Assembly (NCBI GenBank): GCA_040080965.1
Contig: JBEBHH010000007.1
Span: 59,763 to 123,762, forward strand
Source: SHZI01 sp040080965
GTDB taxonomy: Bacteria; Pseudomonadota; Gammaproteobacteria; Steroidobacterales; GCA-2729495
Reading direction: 5' to 3'
DNA: 64,000 nt
This document shows positions 9,654 to 17,702 of this stretch, piece after piece. The notes beneath the pieces were generated by a model that made no database searches, had not been told where the DNA came from, and was given only the letters and a program-made list of their open reading frames with translations. The first letter of the stretch is position 1; every line of letters starts with the position of its first letter. A program made the translations under genes and the position numbers.

Positions 9654-9929
9654 GTGGCGAACACCAAGTCAGCAGCCAAGCGCGCCAAACAAGGCGAGCG
9701 CCGTCGTCAGCACAACGTTGCCCTGCGCTCGCGCATGCGCACGGCAATCAAGAAGGTCATCAAGGCCATCGAGGCGGGTGATCCCGCGGTCGCCGCCGCT
9801 GCCTTCAAGTCCGGCGCCGCCGAAGTCGCCAGCATGGTGAACAAGGGCCTGACCCACAAGAACAAGGCCGCCCGGCACCAGAGCCGGCTCAGCAAGGCCG
9901 TCAAGGCCATCAGCGTCAAGAAGAAGTAG
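9654..9929 (+). CDS. rpsT: 30S ribosomal protein S20
   Basis: Primary-binding 16S rRNA protein. 91 residues, highly basic, opening ANTKSAAKRAKQGERRRQH, which is typical of S20. The start is GTG 9654, a non-ATG start as is common for rpsT. The stop TAG (9927-9929) is itself the beginning of a REP-type TAGGAGCG element, and the 3' end overlaps the convergent obgE by 14 bp. Single-gene unit divergent from murJ, as in Pseudomonas and E. coli. Confidence 0.97.
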   Translation: MANTKSAAKRAKQGERRRQHNVALRSRMRTAIKKVIKAIEAGDPAVAAAAFKSGAAEVASMVNKGLTHKNKAARHQSRLSKAVKAISVKKK

Positions 9930-11028
9930 GAGCGCCGACCGGCGCGATCCCATCCGTCGCGGCTAAAGCCGCTCCTGCAGCGTCGGCTTCCGCCGCGAGC
10001 TGTTCCAGCCTCGTCATGAGATCCTGCGTCAGGCGCCCGGTGCCCTCGCCGGTCAGCGCGCTGATGCGATAGACGCGCGCGAGCCCGCCGCCGGGCAACC
10101 CGCCCACGAAGCCGCGCAGAGCCCCGGTCACGGCCGTTTCCAGGCGATCCGCCTCCCCGCCACTCACCAGGTCCGTCTTGTTAAGGACCAGCCAGCGCTC
10201 CCGGGCCACCAGCTCGGGACTGAAGCGGACCAGCTCGCCGACCACGGCGACTGCATCGGCCGCCGGGTCGCTGCCATCGAAGGGCGCGAGGTCGACCAGG
10301 TGGACCAGCAGCCGTGTGCGGCTCAAATGCTTCAGGAAGCGGATGCCGAGCCCCGCGCCCTCCGCCGCACCCTCGATGAGCCCGGGAATATCGGCCATGA
10401 CGAAACTGCGCATGGGACCGACCGCGACGACACCGAGTCCCGGGTGGAGGGTGGTGAACGGGTAGTCGGCGACCTTTGGCCTGGCAGCGGACACGGCACG
10501 CAGCAGGGTGGACTTGCCGGCGTTGGGCTTGCCCAGCAGCCCCACGTCGGCCAGCAGGCTCAGCTCGAGGCGGAGTGTGCGGTTCTCGCCGGGGGTTCCG
10601 GGAGTGGACTGGCGTGGAGCGCGATTGACGCTGCTCTTGAACCGCGTATTGCCACGGCCGCCTTCGCCGCCGGCTGCCACCCGCAGGCGCTGGCCATCGG
10701 CCGTCAGGTCCCCGAGCAACTCGCCGGTATCGGCCTCATAGACCTGCGTGCCGCAGGGCACGGGGACCTCGAGGGACTCGCCACCCCGGCCGGTGCAGTC
10801 GGATCCCGAGCCGCCTTCGCCGCTCTTCGCGGCAAAGCGCCGGTTCACCCGAAAGTCAGCCAGCGTGTTCAGGGCGCGCGTGGCGACCAGCCAGACGCTG
10901 CCGCCGTCGCCACCATCGCCACCGTCCGGCCCGCCCCGGGGAATGAATTTCTCGCGCCGGAAACTGACGCAGCCGGGACCACCGTTGCCGGCGGCAACGC
11001 GAACAGTGGCTTCATCAACGAATTTCAT
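9916..11028 (-). CDS. obgE: Obg family GTPase (ObgE/CgtA)
   Basis: Essential ribosome-associated GTPase involved in 50S maturation and stress signalling. 370 residues: N-terminal Gly-rich Obg fold (MKFVDEATVRVAAGNGG, RGGPDGGDGGDGGSV) then a G domain with G1 GKPNAGKST, G3 DIPGLIEGAA and G4 NKTD. The C-terminal tail of about 20 residues is encoded by a REP-like sequence (9926-9978), so it is lineage-specific. Downstream of rplU-rpmA but separated from them by a hairpin terminator at about 11.09 kb. proB, usually next in Pseudomonas, is absent. Confidence 0.96.
   Translation of the reverse strand: MKFVDEATVRVAAGNGGPGCVSFRREKFIPRGGPDGGDGGDGGSVWLVATRALNTLADFRVNRRFAAKSGEGGSGSDCTGRGGESLEVPVPCGTQVYEADTGELLGDLTADGQRLRVAAGGEGGRGNTRFKSSVNRAPRQSTPGTPGENRTLRLELSLLADVGLLGKPNAGKSTLLRAVSAARPKVADYPFTTLHPGLGVVAVGPMRSFVMADIPGLIEGAAEGAGLGIRFLKHLSRTRLLVHLVDLAPFDGSDPAADAVAVVGELVRFSPELVARERWLVLNKTDLVSGGEADRLETAVTGALRGFVGGLPGGGLARVYRISALTGEGTGRLTQDLMTRLEQLAAEADAAGAALAATDGIAPVGAPTSS
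9926..9978. repeat. Degenerate REP pair (REPIN A)
   Basis: Two facing REP-like units. The left arm GTAGGAGCGCCGACCGGCG has a C/G-rich internal stem; the right arm reads, on the minus strand, as a CAGGAGCGGC unit. The arms are not perfect complements, unlike the other copies at 25 kb, 54 kb and 64 kb. The left arm provides the rpsT TAG stop. The minus strand is read through by obgE, so the last residues of ObgE are REP-encoded. Confidence 0.7.
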
Positions 11029-11072
11029 GGTGACTCACGTGGAGCGGAGGCGGTGCCGCCGGGCCCAGAGAC

Positions 11073-11099
11073 GAAAAACCCCGCTGGTGCGGGGTCTTT
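11073..11099 (-). terminator. Rho-independent terminator after rpmA
   Basis: On the minus strand a GACCCCGC / GCGGGGTT stem with an ACCA loop is followed by TTTC. It lies 55 bp beyond the rpmA stop and 45 bp before the obgE start, so obgE probably has its own promoter or is reached by read-through. Confidence 0.75.
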
Positions 11100-11153
11100 C
11101 CATCAGCCTTGGCCTTACAAGGGTGGGCCTCAGGAGTGCCTTCGCGATGATGC

Positions 11154-11417
11154 TCAGGCGCTGGCGGGGATGACGTTGACGATGCGCCGGCCGCCCTGGC
11201 CCTTGACCTCGAACAGCACGACGCCGTGGGCCTTGGCGAACAGGGTGTGGTCCCGGCCCATGCCCACGTTCTTGCCCGGGTGATACTCGGTGCCACGCTG
11301 GCGGACCAGGATGTTGCCGGCGATAACGGACTCGCCGCCGAACTTCTTGAGGCCCAGGCGCTTTGATTCGGAATCGCGGCCGTTGCGTGTGCTGCCGCCA
11401 GCTTTCTTGTGTGCCAT
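11154..11417 (-). CDS. rpmA: 50S ribosomal protein L27
   Basis: Ribosomal protein whose N-terminus reaches the peptidyl-transferase centre. 87 residues, opening AHKKAGGSTRNGRDSESKRLG, the canonical gammaproteobacterial N-terminus with no cleavable extension. Start ATG 11417, 36 bp after rplU, with which it is co-transcribed. Confidence 0.98.
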   Translation of the reverse strand: MAHKKAGGSTRNGRDSESKRLGLKKFGGESVIAGNILVRQRGTEYHPGKNVGMGRDHTLFAKAHGVVLFEVKGQGGRRIVNVIPASA

Positions 11418-11453
11418 GACTCAAATACCTCGATGTAAGACGAACGCCGGGCG

Positions 11454-11771
11454 TCAGGCGCCGGCGGCGATGCCAGTGATTTCCACCAGCGTGAAGGCCT
11501 GGCGGTGACCGTGCATGCGCTTGTAGGTGGTCCGGCGCTTGAACTTGATGACGGTGATCTTGTCGTGCCGATCCTGGGCGACCACCTTGGCGGTGACCTT
11601 GGCGCCGGCGATCAGCGGCTTGCCGACCTGCACGGCCGCACCCTCGCCAACCATCAGCACATCGCCGAACTCAACGGTGTCGCCGGCGGCGGCGTCGAGC
11701 TTCTCGATCTTCACTTTTTCGCCCTGGCTGGCACGGTACTGCTTGCCACCAGTCTTGAATACTGCGTACAT
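11454..11771 (-). CDS. rplU: 50S ribosomal protein L21
   Basis: 23S rRNA-binding protein. 105 residues, MYAVFKTGGKQYRASQGEKV at the start and the KFKRRTTYKRMHGHRQ rRNA-binding loop towards the end. Start ATG 11771 matches the family N-terminus; an 18-residue upstream extension in frame is not conserved. First gene of rplU-rpmA. As in many gammaproteobacteria, ispB lies upstream in the opposite orientation, here separated from rplU by the nuclease gene. Confidence 0.97.
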   Translation of the reverse strand: MYAVFKTGGKQYRASQGEKVKIEKLDAAAGDTVEFGDVLMVGEGAAVQVGKPLIAGAKVTAKVVAQDRHDKITVIKFKRRTTYKRMHGHRQAFTLVEITGIAAGA

Positions 11772-11849
11772 CGGTTGTTCCTGGAACGTTTGGCCGGACT
11801 TGCCGGTAGAAGGGGGGTTGAACACAACCCCTCGAAAAGCCGACGAATT

Positions 11850-12749
11850 CTAGAGGTTTGGCCGGCGGCTGGCAACCTCGCTGGCGCAACCTCCGGGCGG
11901 GCCCAGCACTGCGTTGAGGCGCCCGGCGAGCCGCACGCCGGCCTGGAGGAGCCGCCGGTCCACCGTCGCGCGGGCGGCGGCCAGATACTCTGGCGGCAAC
12001 CCGGCCGGGCCCTGGCCGGCCCTGAAGCCGTATACCTGCGGACGCAGCGCCTGGGACTCCCGGGCCCAGTCCACCGGGCCGGCGGCCTGCCAGCGCGCAA
12101 TCTCGGCGGCTGGAGGCATGGCAAAGGCCCGTGCCCTCTCCCGGGGAGCCATCCCGCCGGCCAGCCGTAACGGTTCGCCGTCCCACAGGGCGTGCAGGTT
12201 CGTCTCCCGGTCCCCGACCAATACCGGCACCCGGTTTCCGCCGCGATCGTCCACCCGGCCCACGTGGAGCGGCTGGTGGATGTCCACGGCGAAGTGCACG
12301 ACGAACCGCAGCGCTTCGGCCCGCCGGCCGGCCGCCAGGGAGGTGTCCGCCAGCTGCTTCTCGAAACGGGCCAGCGCCGCCAGGACGTTGTCCGGATCCC
12401 GGCGGGCGGCGCGCGCCACCGAACCCCGGTCCGCCACGTTGATGAAATGCCAGGGCCGCGTGTGCTCCCACTCGGGGTCGCGCCGGATGGTATCCGGCCA
12501 CAGACCGGCCTCGGCCAGCGTCATCCCGGCAAGCAGCGGAGCCAGGGCGGTGCGCGTTGGGGCGCACAGGAACCGCTCGGCCACGTGGCCGGCCACCCGG
12601 TGCCCCGACGGCCCGAATGCCAGGGCGCCGGACGACCAGGACAACGCAGCCAGGGCCACGCCGGCCGCGATCCGGAGCGCGGCAACCTCAGCCCGCAGTC
12701 GCGGGCCTGGCCGTGGGGCCTGGTGTACAGCGCGGCGCATCGCGGGCAT
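11850..12749 (-). CDS. S1/P1-type zinc nuclease, exported
   Basis: Predicted secreted phospholipase C/P1 nuclease-fold enzyme that degrades single-stranded nucleic acid or 3'-nucleotides in the periplasm or outside. About 299 residues with a signal peptide ending near SSGALA. Zinc-site motifs in order: GPSGH, LWPDTIRR, TRPWHFINV, HFAVDIHQPLHVG, GGNRVPV and NLHALWD. The mature chain probably begins AFGPSGH; the N-terminal Trp that normally coordinates zinc appears as Phe. Starts at ATG 12749 or 12740 are both possible. Divergent from ispB with only about 13 bp between starts. It separates rplU from ispB, which are adjacent in Pseudomonas. Confidence 0.85.
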   Translation of the reverse strand: MPAMRRAVHQAPRPGPRLRAEVAALRIAAGVALAALSWSSGALAFGPSGHRVAGHVAERFLCAPTRTALAPLLAGMTLAEAGLWPDTIRRDPEWEHTRPWHFINVADRGSVARAARRDPDNVLAALARFEKQLADTSLAAGRRAEALRFVVHFAVDIHQPLHVGRVDDRGGNRVPVLVGDRETNLHALWDGEPLRLAGGMAPRERARAFAMPPAAEIARWQAAGPVDWARESQALRPQVYGFRAGQGPAGLPPEYLAAARATVDRRLLQAGVRLAGRLNAVLGPPGGCASEVASRRPNL

Positions 12750-12762
12750 TATTCGTGTCGCG

Positions 12763-13761
12763 ATGCATCTCGTCCAACAGGAATTCCCGCGATTTGACCT
12801 GGAAGCAGTGCGCGCTCTGCTTGGCGACGACTGGCCCGCCGTCAACCGGGAAATCACCGCCCGGCTCCGCAGCGACGTCGCCCTGGTCAACAGCGTCGCC
12901 CACTACATCGTGGGCGGCGGCGGCAAGCGCCTGCGGCCGCTGATCACCCTGCTCGCGGCCAGGGCCTGCGGCTATCGCGGCGACCGGCACGTGATCACCG
13001 CGGCCATCATCGAGTTCATCCACACGGCCACCCTCCTGCACGACGACGTGGTGGACGCCTCGGACCTGCGTCGTGGCCAGGACACCGCGAACAGCGTGTT
13101 CGGCAACGAGGCGAGCGTGCTGGTGGGCGACTTCCTCTACTCCCGCGCGTTCCAGCTCATGGTGCAGGTCGGGCAGATGCGCATCATGGACGTGCTTGCC
13201 GATGCCACGAACACCATTGCCGAGGGCGAGGTCCTGCAGCTGATGAACTGCAAGGATCCCGATACCACCGAACAGCGCTACATGGATGTCATCTACCGGA
13301 AGACCGCCAGGCTGTTCGAGGCCGGGGCGCAGATCGGCGCGATCCTCGCCGACCAGACCCGCGCCGTCGAGGAGGCGCTGGCGGAGTACGGCCGGGAGCT
13401 GGGCCTCGCGTTCCAGCTGGTCGACGACGCGCTGGACTACAGCGCCAACCAGGGCGAGCTCGGCAAGCAGGTGGGCGACGATCTGGCCGAAGGCAAGCCG
13501 ACGCTGCCCCTGATCTACGCGCTCCAGCGCGGCTCCCCGAAGGAACAGCTGATGATCCGCCGGGCCATCGAGCGAGGGGGGCGGGAGGACATCCGGCCGA
13601 TCCAGGAGGCCATCCAGTCCACGGGCGCCCTCGCCTACACGGCGGCCAAGGCCCGGGATTGCGCCAGCCGGGCCCGCGCGGCGCTTGCCCCGGTGCCGGA
13701 TTCGCCGTTCAAGACCGCCCTCACCGACCTGGCAGACTTCGCCGTCGATCGCCGTTACTGA
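12763..13761 (+). CDS. ispB: Polyprenyl (octaprenyl) diphosphate synthase
   Basis: Makes the isoprenoid side chain of ubiquinone/menaquinone from FPP and IPP. 332 residues; first Asp-rich motif LLHDDVVDASDLRRG (Asp94-95), second motif DDALDY (Asp221-222), and GGGGKRLRP at residues 51-59 for IPP binding. Start ATG 12763, directly before MHLVQQEF; the open frame extends upstream across the antisense nuclease gene but is not coding there. Chain length (C40 or other) cannot be read safely from sequence. Confidence 0.94.
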   Translation: MHLVQQEFPRFDLEAVRALLGDDWPAVNREITARLRSDVALVNSVAHYIVGGGGKRLRPLITLLAARACGYRGDRHVITAAIIEFIHTATLLHDDVVDASDLRRGQDTANSVFGNEASVLVGDFLYSRAFQLMVQVGQMRIMDVLADATNTIAEGEVLQLMNCKDPDTTEQRYMDVIYRKTARLFEAGAQIGAILADQTRAVEEALAEYGRELGLAFQLVDDALDYSANQGELGKQVGDDLAEGKPTLPLIYALQRGSPKEQLMIRRAIERGGREDIRPIQEAIQSTGALAYTAAKARDCASRARAALAPVPDSPFKTALTDLADFAVDRRY

Positions 13762-13787
13762 CGCCGTCCGCCGCGTCCGTATACAAT
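13758..13787 (+). promoter_or_regulatory. Sigma-70-like promoter for tRNA-Pro
   Basis: CTGACG (-35-like, 4/6 matches) spaced 18 bp from TACAAT (-10-like, 13782-13787), ending 12 bp before the tRNA. The -35 overlaps the ispB stop codon. Visible match only. Confidence 0.45.
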
Positions 13788-13799
13788 GTCGGCCCCGTT

Positions 13800-13876
13800 C
13801 GGGGTGTAGCTCAGCTTGGTAGAGCGCTTGCTTCGGGAGCAAGAGGTCGCAGGTTCGAATCCTGTCACCCCGACCA
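13800..13876 (+). tRNA. tRNA-Pro (anticodon CGG)
   Basis: A 77-nt cloverleaf: acceptor CGGGGTG / CACCCCG with A discriminator and encoded CCA; anticodon stem CTTGC / GCAAG enclosing TTCGGGA (anticodon CGG); T-arm GCAGG TTCGAAT CCTGT. Its last 12 nt overlap, on the other strand, the 3' end of the MFS-cytochrome gene. Confidence 0.95.
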
Positions 13877-15805
13877 GTTCTTCAGTTCCTTCGCGAGATC
13901 CGCGAGCGCCTCGTCGCCGAGCCATTCGAACGCCGGCATCGGCCGTCCCGTGACATTTGCCGCCTCGCCCGGCATGCGCCCTTTCCTAAGGAATGCGCCA
14001 AGCTCGGCCTCACTGGCCTCCCGCACATACGTCGAGTCGGCAAGATTCACGCCGAGATCCGGCAGTCCGCGCCTGTCGGCGCCGTGGCAGGCCACGCAAT
14101 ACTCGGCGAAGCGCCCGCTGGTACTCGCTGCTGCAGGCGCAGCGGCCGGGGCTGCTGCGAGCCGCACGGGCATTCCGAATGCGGCAACCGGCGATGGCGC
14201 GGCAGCCTCAACCCTGGCGGCGACGGACTCGTCCACTGCTACCCCGCCCGGCGCCAGGATCAGCAGGGCATAGACCCCGAGGACCGCGGCGCCGGCGCTG
14301 GCGGCGATGGCACCAAGCTGGCGCCTGCCGGTGATCTTCAGGCGCGGCAATGAATTGATCAGCGCCAGCAGCAGGATCGCGGCGCAGACGATGGCGGATA
14401 CGCGCAGGATGAAAACCAGCATCTCCGGTGACCAGATGCCGCCGCCCTCGAAGATTGCAGTGAGCTGGTCGGCGGCATCCGGCGTGATCCGGCTGAAGCC
14501 CGTGTGGGTCCAGTTGGTCTCGTAGAAATCCTGGGTTGCCGCGAACAGGCTCGCGATGAGCGCAAAGCCGAAGGCATAGCCGGCCTGCCGGATCGTGCCA
14601 AACAGTCCCGACACCATGCCTGCCCGCTCGGGCGGCGCATTCGCGAGCAACAGGGCGTTGTTCGGCGAGAAGAACAGGCCCGTACCGACGCCGATCACGA
14701 TCAGCGGCAGGTAGAGTCCGGCAGGCTGCGTGTCGACCGCGACGAACAGCAGCATCAGGTACCCGGCGCCCCGCACGATGGCTCCTGCGGACGCCAGCCA
14801 CTCGGCGTTCCAGCGGTCCGCCGCCCGGCCGGACCAGGGACTCATGACGGTGGTGCACACAGCGGACACCGCCATTATGAAGCCCACGTCCCACGCGCGC
14901 ATCTCCAGGCCATTGATGAGGACGATCGGCAGCACGAACAGTGTCAGGGGCAGGCTGGCGAACATCGCCGCGAACGCCACGCAGGCCCGGGAAAATGCAG
15001 CGCTCCGGCTGAAAAGTCCGAGATCTATCAGCGGCTCACTACAGGTCCGCTCGCGACGCATGAACAGCCAGAAGGACACGAACCCGGAGGCGAAGATCAC
15101 CCACACCAGTGGATCAAGGTGGTTGTCCTCGACGGGCAGGCGGTTGCACCCGAAGAGCACCCCGAACAGGGCCAGCGTCAGGTACACCGCGCCGGGAATG
15201 TCGAAACGCCTGCTGGCGCCGGCCACCGCCATCGGCTGGCGGAAGTCCAGCGCCAGCAGGGCCAGGAGGATCGTGAGGATCGCAAACGGAATGCGGCTGG
15301 CGAAGGTGGCGCGCCAGTCGTAGGCGTCGAGGAGCCAGCCGGCAAAGATTGGCCCCAGGATGAAGCCTGCCGCGTTCGCCGCCTGCAGCAGTCCGAGCGC
15401 GCGGCCCCGCTGCTCGGCGCCGTAGATCCGGGTCGCGATTGCAAACGTCGTGGGCAGGAACAGCGCCATGCCCAGCCCCTGCACCAACCGCAGTCCGATC
15501 AGCACCGGCACGTCGGGCGCGAAGGTGCAGGCAATCATCGCGACCGAGTAGATGACCGTCCCGATCTGGAACAGGCGCACGTGGCCCCAGGCATCAGCCA
15601 TGCGAGCCGCGAGAAGCATCGGGCCCGTGGCGGCAACGAGGTAGCCAAGGGCTACCCAGACGATCTCGCTCGTATTGGAATCCAGATCATCGATCATGTC
15701 CGGGAAGGCAAGGGGCAGGAAGCTGGAGTCGAGGCTCGCCATCAGCGTCGACAGCAGAAGGGCCGACATGATCAGCAGGACCCGGCCCCGCGAATAGGCA
15801 ATCAC
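13865..15805 (-). CDS. MFS (DHA2-like) permease fused to a periplasmic cytochrome c domain
   Basis: 646 residues. Residues 1 to about 500 are a 14-segment MFS permease of the drug/H+ antiporter-2 type (MASLDSSFLPLAFPDM, GAEQRGRALGLLQAANAAGF). An additional membrane segment follows, then an Ala/Pro linker and a C-terminal class I cytochrome c domain with CVACH (Cys570, Cys573, His574) and candidate axial Met623 in RPMPAF. The start is GTG 15805, in a GTGA overlap with the upstream membrane-protein gene; a longer frame upstream is antisense-like. The last codons and the stop lie inside tRNA-Pro on the other strand. Family assignments are firm; the purpose of fusing an electron carrier to a permease is unknown. 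Redox-linked export, metal handling or sensing are possible. Confidence 0.8.
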   Translation of the reverse strand: MIAYSRGRVLLIMSALLLSTLMASLDSSFLPLAFPDMIDDLDSNTSEIVWVALGYLVAATGPMLLAARMADAWGHVRLFQIGTVIYSVAMIACTFAPDVPVLIGLRLVQGLGMALFLPTTFAIATRIYGAEQRGRALGLLQAANAAGFILGPIFAGWLLDAYDWRATFASRIPFAILTILLALLALDFRQPMAVAGASRRFDIPGAVYLTLALFGVLFGCNRLPVEDNHLDPLVWVIFASGFVSFWLFMRRERTCSEPLIDLGLFSRSAAFSRACVAFAAMFASLPLTLFVLPIVLINGLEMRAWDVGFIMAVSAVCTTVMSPWSGRAADRWNAEWLASAGAIVRGAGYLMLLFVAVDTQPAGLYLPLIVIGVGTGLFFSPNNALLLANAPPERAGMVSGLFGTIRQAGYAFGFALIASLFAATQDFYETNWTHTGFSRITPDAADQLTAIFEGGGIWSPEMLVFILRVSAIVCAAILLLALINSLPRLKITGRRQLGAIAASAGAAVLGVYALLILAPGGVAVDESVAARVEAAAPSPVAAFGMPVRLAAAPAAAPAAASTSGRFAEYCVACHGADRRGLPDLGVNLADSTYVREASEAELGAFLRKGRMPGEAANVTGRPMPAFEWLGDEALADLAKELKNWSG

Positions 15806-16461
15806 GGCTTGAGGGTGCCAATGAAGGCCGCGGCGCCCACCAGCAGCCACATGGCGAGGGCCGCCACGACGGCCTTGCGGCGGCGGATCCGGAGCAGCTC
15901 CTCGCCGCGGGGAATGTCGCCGGCTTCCAGCTGCTCGATGGCAGGACGCCACTGTCCGCTGATCCAGCGCAGCACGATGCCGTCAACAATGATCGCTGCA
16001 AACAGCAGGAACTTGGTCGCCAGCCAGCCCGGCACGCTGCTGCCGGCGGCCAGGCCCCGAAGGCCGAGGGTCAGCATGCCGGCGAGCACCAGCACGCGGA
16101 GCGCCAGGTCGATACGCAACACGGTGCCGATTGCCGGATTGCCATGGGCGAAATGCACCCACAGCAGGACGGCAATCCACGCCGCCGCCGCGATCCACAG
16201 CGCCGGGAGGATGGTCTCCGGCAGCGGTGCCCCCCAGGCCAGCGCCAGGCTGAAGCCGACCGGCAGCATGAGGACGAGCGACACCCGGGGCGCAACGTCG
16301 ATGGCCATCACCAGGTCCCGGATGCGGTTTCGCTCCACCACGGTCAGCCCCGGGCGGGACATCCAGCCCCCGCCGACAAACACCCCGAAGTCGGCACCCA
16401 GCCAGTAGGCAAACAGCAGGATGTGCACGAAGCGCAGCAGTGTATGGGAATCAGCGTCCAC
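15802..16461 (-). CDS. Small integral membrane protein (CopD/DUF2269-like), partner of the MFS-cytochrome fusion
   Basis: 219 residues with about six hydrophobic segments. The N-terminus LLRFVHILLFAYWLGADFGVF resembles the first helix of CopD-like or DUF2269-like proteins, with a His in the membrane; the match is weak and function is not established. Start GTG 16461. It overlaps the following MFS-cytochrome gene by 4 bp (GTGA), so the two are translationally coupled and probably form one complex or pathway. A heme- or copper-binding role would fit the cytochrome partner but is inference. Confidence 0.6.
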   Translation of the reverse strand: MDADSHTLLRFVHILLFAYWLGADFGVFVGGGWMSRPGLTVVERNRIRDLVMAIDVAPRVSLVLMLPVGFSLALAWGAPLPETILPALWIAAAAWIAVLLWVHFAHGNPAIGTVLRIDLALRVLVLAGMLTLGLRGLAAGSSVPGWLATKFLLFAAIIVDGIVLRWISGQWRPAIEQLEAGDIPRGEELLRIRRRKAVVAALAMWLLVGAAAFIGTLKP

Positions 16462-16531
16462 GGAATCCGCCAGGTTGTCCTATTGTCATAAACATATAAC
16501 GTCTTCGGACCGGTTCCAACCCGGATGAAAA

Positions 16532-16566
16532 GAAAAAAGCCCCGGCCGCTTTCGCGACCGGGGCCT
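16532..16566 (-). terminator. Rho-independent terminator after the OmpA-type gene
   Basis: On the minus strand a stem GCCCCGGTCGC / GCGGCCGGGGC with a GAAA tetraloop is followed by TTTTTTC, about 40 bp downstream of the stop at 16608. Confidence 0.88.
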
Positions 16567-16607
16567 TGTTCCCGTCGTCAGTCAGGCCGTTGGTCTGTGA
16601 GTGCCGC

Positions 16608-17702
16608 TCAGTTCGGCGCGTCGCAGTCCGTGCGCTTCAGGACCACACGGCGGTTCTGGGCGCGACCGTCCTTCGTCTTGTTGTCGGCAATCGGCTCGCT
16701 CTCGCCAGCGCCGGTGATCTTCAGCCGGCCCTGAGCAATGCCCTTGCCTTCCAGGTACGTCGCCACGGATTGGGCCCGGCGCTCGGAGAGGCCCTGGTTG
16801 TAGGCCTCGGAGCCGGAGCTGTCCGTGTGGCCAATCACCGTGCCGGACACGAACTTCAGCCGCGTCAGGTTGGTGGCGACCTCGTCCAGGATTGCCTTGT
16901 CTTCGTCGGTCAGCTCGGCCGAGTTCAGCTTGAACTGCAGCTGGCGCGTGATGTCGCACGAGCAACCCTGCGGACCCACCCGGTCGCCCTTCGGCGTGTC
17001 GGGGCACTGGTCGCTCGGGTCGATGACGCCATCGCCATCCGTGTCGGCCGGCGGGGGCGGCGGGGGCGGCGCCACGGCCGCCGCAGCGACCACCGGAGCC
17101 GCGGCAGCCACGGGCGCTGCCTTCGTGCCCAGGGCCACGCTCAGGCCGACATTGATGAGGATGTCCGTCAGGTTGTCCGATGCATCCTGGCCGCGAGCCA
17201 GCGCCTCGGTGCGCAGGGAGAGCCGGTTGCCCCACAGCCGCGTGAGGACGCCGACGCCAAGCTGGCCCTGCAGGTCGTCGCTGTCCGATCCGTCGGAGTC
17301 GGTGTTGACGACACCGAGGCCCGCCAGGATGTAGGGCGAGAACAGGCCATCACGGTTGTAGATGTTCATCAGGTTGACGTTGATGGCCGTCTGGTCCTGG
17401 TCGGGATACGGTGTGGTGATGGGACCACCCTCGCCGCCATCGGTCGTAAACGTGCCGTCGCCATCCAGATTGAGTTTCTGGAAGTCGAACTCCACGTTGA
17501 AATGCTCGCTGAGCGCGTATCCGAAGCCCACGAGCCCGCCGGCAAACTCATCGTCGACGTGCCGATCGTCGTCCGCGATGATGTAAGTGCCGAGTCCCTT
17601 GAGGTAGGCCTGACCGACCTCTTCGGCCGCCTGGGCCACTGCGTTGCCCAGCAGCAGCGAGGCACCGATTGCGGTGGTCGTGATCGCCTTTCTTCGTAGC
17701 AT
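16608..17702 (-). CDS. OmpA-family outer membrane protein
   Basis: Anchors the outer membrane to peptidoglycan. 364 residues: signal peptide ending AVAQA, an N-terminal beta-barrel region (about 22-220), a low-complexity Ala/Pro linker, a thrombospondin type 3-like calcium repeat (DTDGDGVIDPSDQCPDTPKG) and an OmpA/MotB C-terminal domain with GHTDSSGSEAYNQGLSERRA. A Cys pair (CSCD) lies between repeat and OmpA domain. Start ATG 17702 has AGGGGA upstream; a 73-residue upstream extension lacks a signal sequence. Single gene with its own terminator, divergent from the FimT-like gene. Confidence 0.92.
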   Translation of the reverse strand: MLRRKAITTTAIGASLLLGNAVAQAAEEVGQAYLKGLGTYIIADDDRHVDDEFAGGLVGFGYALSEHFNVEFDFQKLNLDGDGTFTTDGGEGGPITTPYPDQDQTAINVNLMNIYNRDGLFSPYILAGLGVVNTDSDGSDSDDLQGQLGVGVLTRLWGNRLSLRTEALARGQDASDNLTDILINVGLSVALGTKAAPVAAAAPVVAAAAVAPPPPPPPADTDGDGVIDPSDQCPDTPKGDRVGPQGCSCDITRQLQFKLNSAELTDEDKAILDEVATNLTRLKFVSGTVIGHTDSSGSEAYNQGLSERRAQSVATYLEGKGIAQGRLKITGAGESEPIADNKTKDGRAQNRRVVLKRTDCDAPN

